9,800 bases of DNA, from assembly GCA_016939345.1 (NCBI GenBank), contig JAFGHG010000115.1, positions 1-9,800 on the forward strand, written 5' to 3'. A program made the translations under genes and the position numbers. Origin of the DNA: Candidatus Omnitrophota bacterium (GTDB lineage Bacteria > Omnitrophota > Gorgyraeia > Duberdicusellales > 4484-171). A model generated the notes under the pieces. That model did not search any database and was not told the origin of the DNA. It worked only from the letters and a program-made list of their open reading frames with translations. Shown here piece by piece: positions 7,776 to 9,800 of this stretch (its first letter is position 1; each line of letters opens with the position of its first letter).

Positions 7776-8281
7776 GCATAATATATGAGGCCTTGAAAAA
7801 AGCCGAAAGCCAGAAAAAAAATTCACATATAAACTTAGACCCCCAGGCCTTTGGCAAGAACAACAAACCAGTCAAAGTAAATCTGCGCTCTAAGAAAAAA
7901 AGCAGATTACCCTGGTTTTTTGCCTTGTTCCTGTTGTCAGGAATTTTTTTGTTGGCAATAAACAAGTCTTTAGAGAAAAAAGCTGCTGTCAGGTCTTTTA
8001 TAATCGAGAATGACTCAAGCGGCACGATTAAGATTTCTGAAAAAAAGCCGTTTAACCATATGTCAGCCAAGGCAGGAACAGTCAATACAAAATCCAATCA
8101 AGGATATAATCTTGAAGGCATTGTCTATGACAGCCGGGAACCTTTTGCCGTTGTCAATGGGACGATCTTAAAGAAAGAGGATAAGCTTGATGAGCTGGTT
8201 GTTACTGATATAACCAATAGCGAGGTAAAATTCTACAGCCCAAAAGATAAGAGGGTGATGACCCTGGGTATATCCTTTTAA
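7772..8281 (+). CDS. gspB: GspB-like secretin assembly partner
   Basis: 169 residues. The N-terminus MSIIYEALKKAESQK is the cytoplasmic GspB/ExeB signature (family form MSYILDALKKAE). A basic linker, one membrane helix (about 47-63), a low-complexity periplasmic linker and a C-terminal beta-domain (111-169, NLEGIVYDS onward) follow. That last domain is visibly related to the C-terminal domain of the PilP-like protein in the same operon (LKGIIYSN versus LEGIVYDS; PLAIINDEVL versus PFAVVNGTIL). Known GspB acts with GspA in secretin assembly, and the ATGA overlap with gspA fits a GspAB complex. GAGG 8 bp upstream is the ribosome binding site. Length is within the range of short GspB proteins. 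Confidence 0.85.
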   Translation: MSIIYEALKKAESQKKNSHINLDPQAFGKNNKPVKVNLRSKKKSRLPWFFALFLLSGIFLLAINKSLEKKAAVRSFIIENDSSGTIKISEKKPFNHMSAKAGTVNTKSNQGYNLEGIVYDSREPFAVVNGTILKKEDKLDELVVTDITNSEVKFYSPKDKRVMTLGISF

Positions 8282-8292
8282 AGGAGGCAATT

Positions 8293-8496
8293 ATGAAGAC
8301 AAGGTATGAGTTTGGCGAAGACATCTTTCTGGCAATGGCGATATTTCTGACCAGCGGTTCAGTTATTATGAAAATTTTTGAAGCATCTTTTAACCTGGGT
8401 TTTGCTGAAGTAACCTCGGTTCATTTCGCAAGGCTTGGGGTTATATCTCTCCTTTTTAATATTGCCCTGAATTTACAGGACCTGGCCAGAAAGTAG
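8293..8496 (+). CDS. Small two-helix membrane protein, unknown function
   Basis: 67 residues. Hydrophobic segments at about 11-29 and 45-62 form a likely helical hairpin, with a charged N-terminus and a LQDLARK tail. A strong ribosome binding site (AAGGAGG, 7 bp from the ATG) and an 11-bp gap after gspB show it is a real last gene of the pilus operon. I do not recognise the family. Position suggests a small accessory of the pilus/secretin machine (inference). It is too short to be PilC or a prepilin peptidase. Confidence 0.7.
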   Translation: MKTRYEFGEDIFLAMAIFLTSGSVIMKIFEASFNLGFAEVTSVHFARLGVISLLFNIALNLQDLARK

Positions 8497-8535
8497 TATT
8501 TTCGAGCATTTTTCCTGCAGGCAATATTATAAAAT

Positions 8536-8567
8536 TGCAAAGTTTGCTTTTTTGCACCTTGTTTTTT
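8536..8567 (+). terminator. Possible weak terminator of the pilus operon
   Basis: TGCAAA (8536-8541) pairs with TTTGCA (8551-8556), with a T-rich tail at 8559-8567. The right arm can instead pair downstream (TTTTTGCA 8549-8556 with TGCAAAAA 8569-8576). The stems are AT-rich and weak, so read-through into the riboswitch region is conceivable. Confidence 0.3.
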
Positions 8568-8600
8568 ATGCAAAAATATGTTATTTTTTAATTGGTAATC

Positions 8601-8613
8601 GATAATTGATAAT
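8601..8613 (+). promoter_or_regulatory. Candidate -10 elements for the riboswitch transcript
   Basis: Two copies of GATAAT (8601-8606 and 8608-8613; each 5 of 6 to TATAAT) lie just before the 5' strand of the aptamer's first helix at 8617. The first would start transcription near 8613, as expected for a riboswitch RNA. No convincing -35 box is present. Confidence 0.3.
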
Positions 8614-8616
8614 TTT

Positions 8617-8756
8617 TCTTTGCTAAAGGCAAACCAAAGGAGACTTTGGGACGGCACGTAAAGCCATTTTTAATGGCCGCGTGCCCTCGTGATCCGCTGA
8701 GGCGGATTTACGAGGCAAAGCCACCGGCCCCTAGCGGGTAGCGGAGCTGCCAGAGA
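8617..8756 (+). promoter_or_regulatory. Cyclic-di-GMP-I (GEMM-I) riboswitch aptamer with internal insertion
   Basis: Signature blocks in order: AGGCAAACC (8627-8635); helix CCAAAG/CTTTGG (8634-8639/8644-8649) closed by a GAGA GNRA tetraloop (8640-8643); GGGAC (8648-8652); GCAAAGCC (8715-8722); helix CCG/CGG (8724-8726/8742-8744) extended by CCC/GGG around a CTAGC loop; GGTAGCGG (8737-8744) and CTGCC (8747-8751). The outer helix is TCTTTG (8617-8622) with CAGAGA (8751-8756). Aligned to Vibrio Vc2, the specificity base 20 is G (8629), as in c-di-GMP rather than cGAMP (A20) receptors; ligand bases A47 and C92 correspond to A8718 and C8750. Two departures: 62 nt are inserted at 8653-8714, and the second arm is short and lacks the usual tetraloop receptor. 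It lies upstream of terminators and a small regulator gene. Confidence 0.92.
8653..8714 (+). other. Two-hairpin insertion inside the c-di-GMP aptamer junction
   Basis: The 62 nt fold completely into two adjacent hairpins with no bases between them. Hairpin A (8653-8685) has GGCACG/CGTGCC, an internal loop, then GCCATT/AATGGC around TTT. Hairpin B (8686-8714) has CTCGT/ACGAG, a small internal loop, then ATCCGC/GCGGAT around TGAG. Removing them restores the canonical GGGAC-GCAAAGCC. GGCA occurs at both edges (8653-8656, 8714-8717), which could be chance or a target duplication. Confidence 0.75.
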
Positions 8757-8768
8757 TGGGTTTTTTAA

Positions 8769-8798
8769 CCCTAAGGTAAGGCCTTAGGGATTTTTTTT
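8769..8798 (+). terminator. Intrinsic terminator 1 of the riboswitch platform
   Basis: Perfect 8-bp stem CCCTAAGG (8769-8776) / CCTTAGGG (8782-8789), 5-nt loop, then eight T (8791-8798). Its left arm overlaps a competing hairpin GGGTT (8758-8762) / AACCC (8767-8771) that begins one base after the aptamer, a plausible antiterminator. Confidence 0.88.
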
Positions 8799-8799
8799 G

Positions 8800-8845
8800 C
8801 CCTCAAAGTCTTCAAATTATAAGCTTTGAGGGTTTTTCTTTTTTT
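8800..8845 (+). terminator. Intrinsic terminator 2 in tandem
   Basis: Perfect 9-bp stem CCCTCAAAG (8800-8808) / CTTTGAGGG (8824-8832), 15-nt loop, T5-C-T7 tail (8833-8845). It ends only 17 bp before the ATG at 8863, so it must regulate that gene rather than end the previous one. Confidence 0.85.
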
Positions 8846-8862
8846 GCCAAAAGGAGCAAAAA

Positions 8863-9117
8863 ATGGAGAAAAAAATCGATAAATATACTTTCAGGGTAGT
8901 CACATTTTTAAACCGTCGTGAGCTTGATTTTCTTGATGAGCTGGCCAAAGATATATATTTTACCCACGGCATACATATTCCCAGGACCAAGCTTATAGAA
9001 GAAATAATAGAAGCTTTTAATGACTCAAGATCTATTTCCAAAAAAGATATCGAAAAAGATTTAGTTAGAAGGTTCCGAGATAAAAACCAGGAAAGTGAAG
9101 AGGTCGATGATGAATAA
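8863..9117 (+). CDS. Ribbon-helix-helix-like small protein under c-di-GMP riboswitch
   Basis: 84 residues. YTFRVVTFLN (8-17) would be the DNA-contacting beta-strand, about 18-32 (ELDFLDELAKDIY) the first helix, and IPRTKLIEEIIEAF (39-52) the second, the layout of MetJ/Arc-type repressors. The gap between helices is a little long (FTHGIH). The remainder (53-84) is a highly charged tail ending in acidic residues. AAGGAG 6 bp before the ATG is an excellent ribosome binding site and sits directly after terminator 2, so expression should depend on the riboswitch. The end overlaps the next gene by 8 bp. A role as a DNA-binding regulator or antitoxin-like partner is inference from fold; the target is unknown. 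Confidence 0.75.
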   Translation: MEKKIDKYTFRVVTFLNRRELDFLDELAKDIYFTHGIHIPRTKLIEEIIEAFNDSRSISKKDIEKDLVRRFRDKNQESEEVDDE

Positions 9118-9316
9118 AAAAGAATACTACATTTATTTTCCCAGCCTGCGGGTTAAAGCCAAAGCAGTTTCCCTAAAAAAATTCGATTTTTTTATATTAA
9201 GGTTTTTAAGTTTTTATAGCTCAAATAAAAAATCGGGGAACGCGAAAAGGGGCCCAATCCCGGGGAGCGCATTATCGGGCCGTCTCCTTAAATCAAAAAA
9301 AAGGACCAGAAATTAA
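9110..9316 (+). CDS. Small basic protein, unknown function
   Basis: 68 residues from the ATG at 9110, chosen because AGAGG lies 6 bp upstream; ATG 9107 and GTG 9095 are alternatives. The start is inside the end of the RHH-like gene, so translation is probably coupled. The N-terminal part (YYIYFPSLRVKA) looks beta-rich. A hydrophobic run FDFFILRFLSFY follows (about 25-36), then a Gly/Ser/Lys/Arg-rich tail. The DNA of the tail is GC-rich compared with its surroundings and holds an in-frame repeat. I do not recognise it. With the acidic tail of its neighbour, a two-protein complex is conceivable (inference). Confidence 0.5.
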   Translation: MNKKEYYIYFPSLRVKAKAVSLKKFDFFILRFLSFYSSNKKSGNAKRGPIPGSALSGRLLKSKKRTRN

Positions 9317-9351
9317 GGCTGCGGCCCTGTTTTTATTGAAAAGGAGGTTTT

Positions 9352-9549
9352 ATGAACTCTAGATTTGCCGGCACAAAGGATGTATTTTTAACAGCGATTC
9401 TGCTTTGTCTAGTCCTGTTGACTTTTATAATCTACAGAGGCAAACAGATCGAAAACACCCAAGATGCCCAACTAGTCAGTGATCAGGAGAGCAGTGAAAC
9501 CGAGGATTATCAGCTGGATGAGTTTTCTTATCTGGTTGTGCCAGTGTAG
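9352..9549 (+). CDS. Small single-pass membrane protein, unknown function
   Basis: 65 residues with one clear membrane helix at about 11-28 (VFLTAILLCLVLLTFIIY), then a positively charged RGK and an acidic C-terminal half rich in Gln, Ser, Glu and Asp. The charge pattern does not settle the topology. A strong ribosome binding site (AAGGAGG, 5 bp from the ATG) supports it. It lies 35 bp after the basic gene and is probably the last gene of the riboswitch-controlled unit. No family recognised; it is not a prepilin, since no G-F-x-x-x-E site is present. Confidence 0.65.
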   Translation: MNSRFAGTKDVFLTAILLCLVLLTFIIYRGKQIENTQDAQLVSDQESSETEDYQLDEFSYLVVPV

Positions 9550-9709
9550 CCAGGTATTCCTATAAGTAGCGGGTTTATATAGATATCAGGGCCCGTGGTT
9601 CTTATTGATATAGGTATATTAAGTAGCCTCAGCATATCTTGCCTCGAATCCTTATAGATTCCATAACGATTTTAAACTGTAAATGTTTTCAGTAAAGACC
9701 TTTGTTCTG

Positions 9710-9738
9710 TTGAAAAAAAATCCTTCGCGGGTTAGACT
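9710..9738 (+). promoter_or_regulatory. Candidate sigma70-like promoter for a gene running off the right edge
   Basis: The -35 is TTGAAA (9710-9715), the spacer 17 bp and the -10 TAGACT (9733-9738; 4 of 6). The start would be near 9745, about 34 nt before the ATG at 9779. The rest of the gap after 9549 shows only a short inverted repeat GAATC/GATTC (9646-9650/9657-9661) and AT-rich sequence. Confidence 0.4.
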
Positions 9739-9778
9739 TTATTGAAGATTAAGCAATATAAGGAAATAAGGATACGCA

Positions 9779-9800
9779 ATGAGACCCTCTACTGCAAAAC
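9779..9800 (+). CDS. Possible start of a new gene, truncated at window edge
   Basis: ATG at 9779 follows AAGGA (9768-9772) by 6 bp and the frame (MRPSTAK) is open to the window end. The suitably placed promoter and ribosome binding site make a real gene likely, but seven codons reveal no function. Confidence 0.4.

Noticed and set aside
7744..8097. Minus-strand reading frame of 117 codons over gspB
   Set aside because: The + strand carries the GspB signature and the coupled ATGA start, so the antisense frame is a shadow.
8421..8657. Minus-strand reading frame running from the small membrane gene into the aptamer
   Set aside because: It covers the conserved 5' half of the riboswitch and has no supporting ribosome binding site or protein similarity.
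8656..8665. ACGTAAAGCC as the true ACGCAAAGCC aptamer motif
   Set aside because: It is embedded in hairpin A and not followed by the CCGG...GGTAGCGG arm; the copy at 8715-8722 is, and fits the consensus exactly.
8627..8751. 3',3'-cGAMP (GEMM-Ib) reading of the riboswitch
   Set aside because: The position equivalent to Vc2 base 20 is G (8629), not the A that marks cGAMP-preferring members; the insertion leaves some doubt.
1..9800. CRISPR arrays, tRNA or rRNA genes, insertion sequences
   Set aside because: No regularly spaced repeats, cloverleaf or rRNA-like segments, transposase motifs or terminal inverted repeats were seen.

Overview
The window is AT-rich bacterial DNA (about 40 % GC by eye). 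Every gene is on the + strand. It reads as a type IV pilus / type II secretion-like locus from a Gram-negative, double-membrane bacterium. It joins a PglB/STT3-type oligosaccharyltransferase, a PilMNO-secretin operon and a GspA/GspB pair. That combination, with many tiny uncharacterised membrane proteins, would suit an uncultured lineage such as Omnitrophota (OP3). This taxonomic guess is inference only.

Layout. Positions 2-2233 hold the 3' part of an STT3-family oligosaccharyltransferase, cut by the window edge just before its first catalytic aspartate; all the catalytic motifs I looked for are present. Positions 2234-2324 carry a sigma70-like promoter, followed by a type IV pilin (2325-2783) with three N-X-S/T sequons. 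The gap 2784-2913 carries a near-consensus promoter plus a second extended -10 promoter. These drive a tight operon: pilM, pilN, pilO, a pilP-like gene, a secretin, a GspA/MshM-like AAA ATPase, a GspB-like protein and a 67-residue two-helix membrane protein (2914-8496). Its genes overlap or lie within 22 bp of each other. No PilB/PilT/PilC-type motor or platform gene is in the window.

Positions 8497-8862 are non-coding and hold the main find: a clear cyclic-di-GMP-I (GEMM-I) riboswitch. All signature blocks are present, but 62 nt forming two hairpins sit inside the ligand-binding junction. Two tandem intrinsic terminators follow, and they can exchange strands with alternative hairpins. The switch lies 5' of three small genes: a ribbon-helix-helix-like protein (8863-9117), a basic 68-residue protein (9110-9316) and a single-pass membrane protein (9352-9549). 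After 229 bp a further promoter and ribosome binding site precede what looks like the start of another gene at 9779.

How the parts may fit: the PilMNOP-secretin proteins and GspAB would build and anchor an envelope channel that assembles the pilin (or pseudopilin). The oligosaccharyltransferase next door may N-glycosylate that pilin. A c-di-GMP signal would control a small regulator cluster beside the pilus operon. The last two links are inference from gene order.
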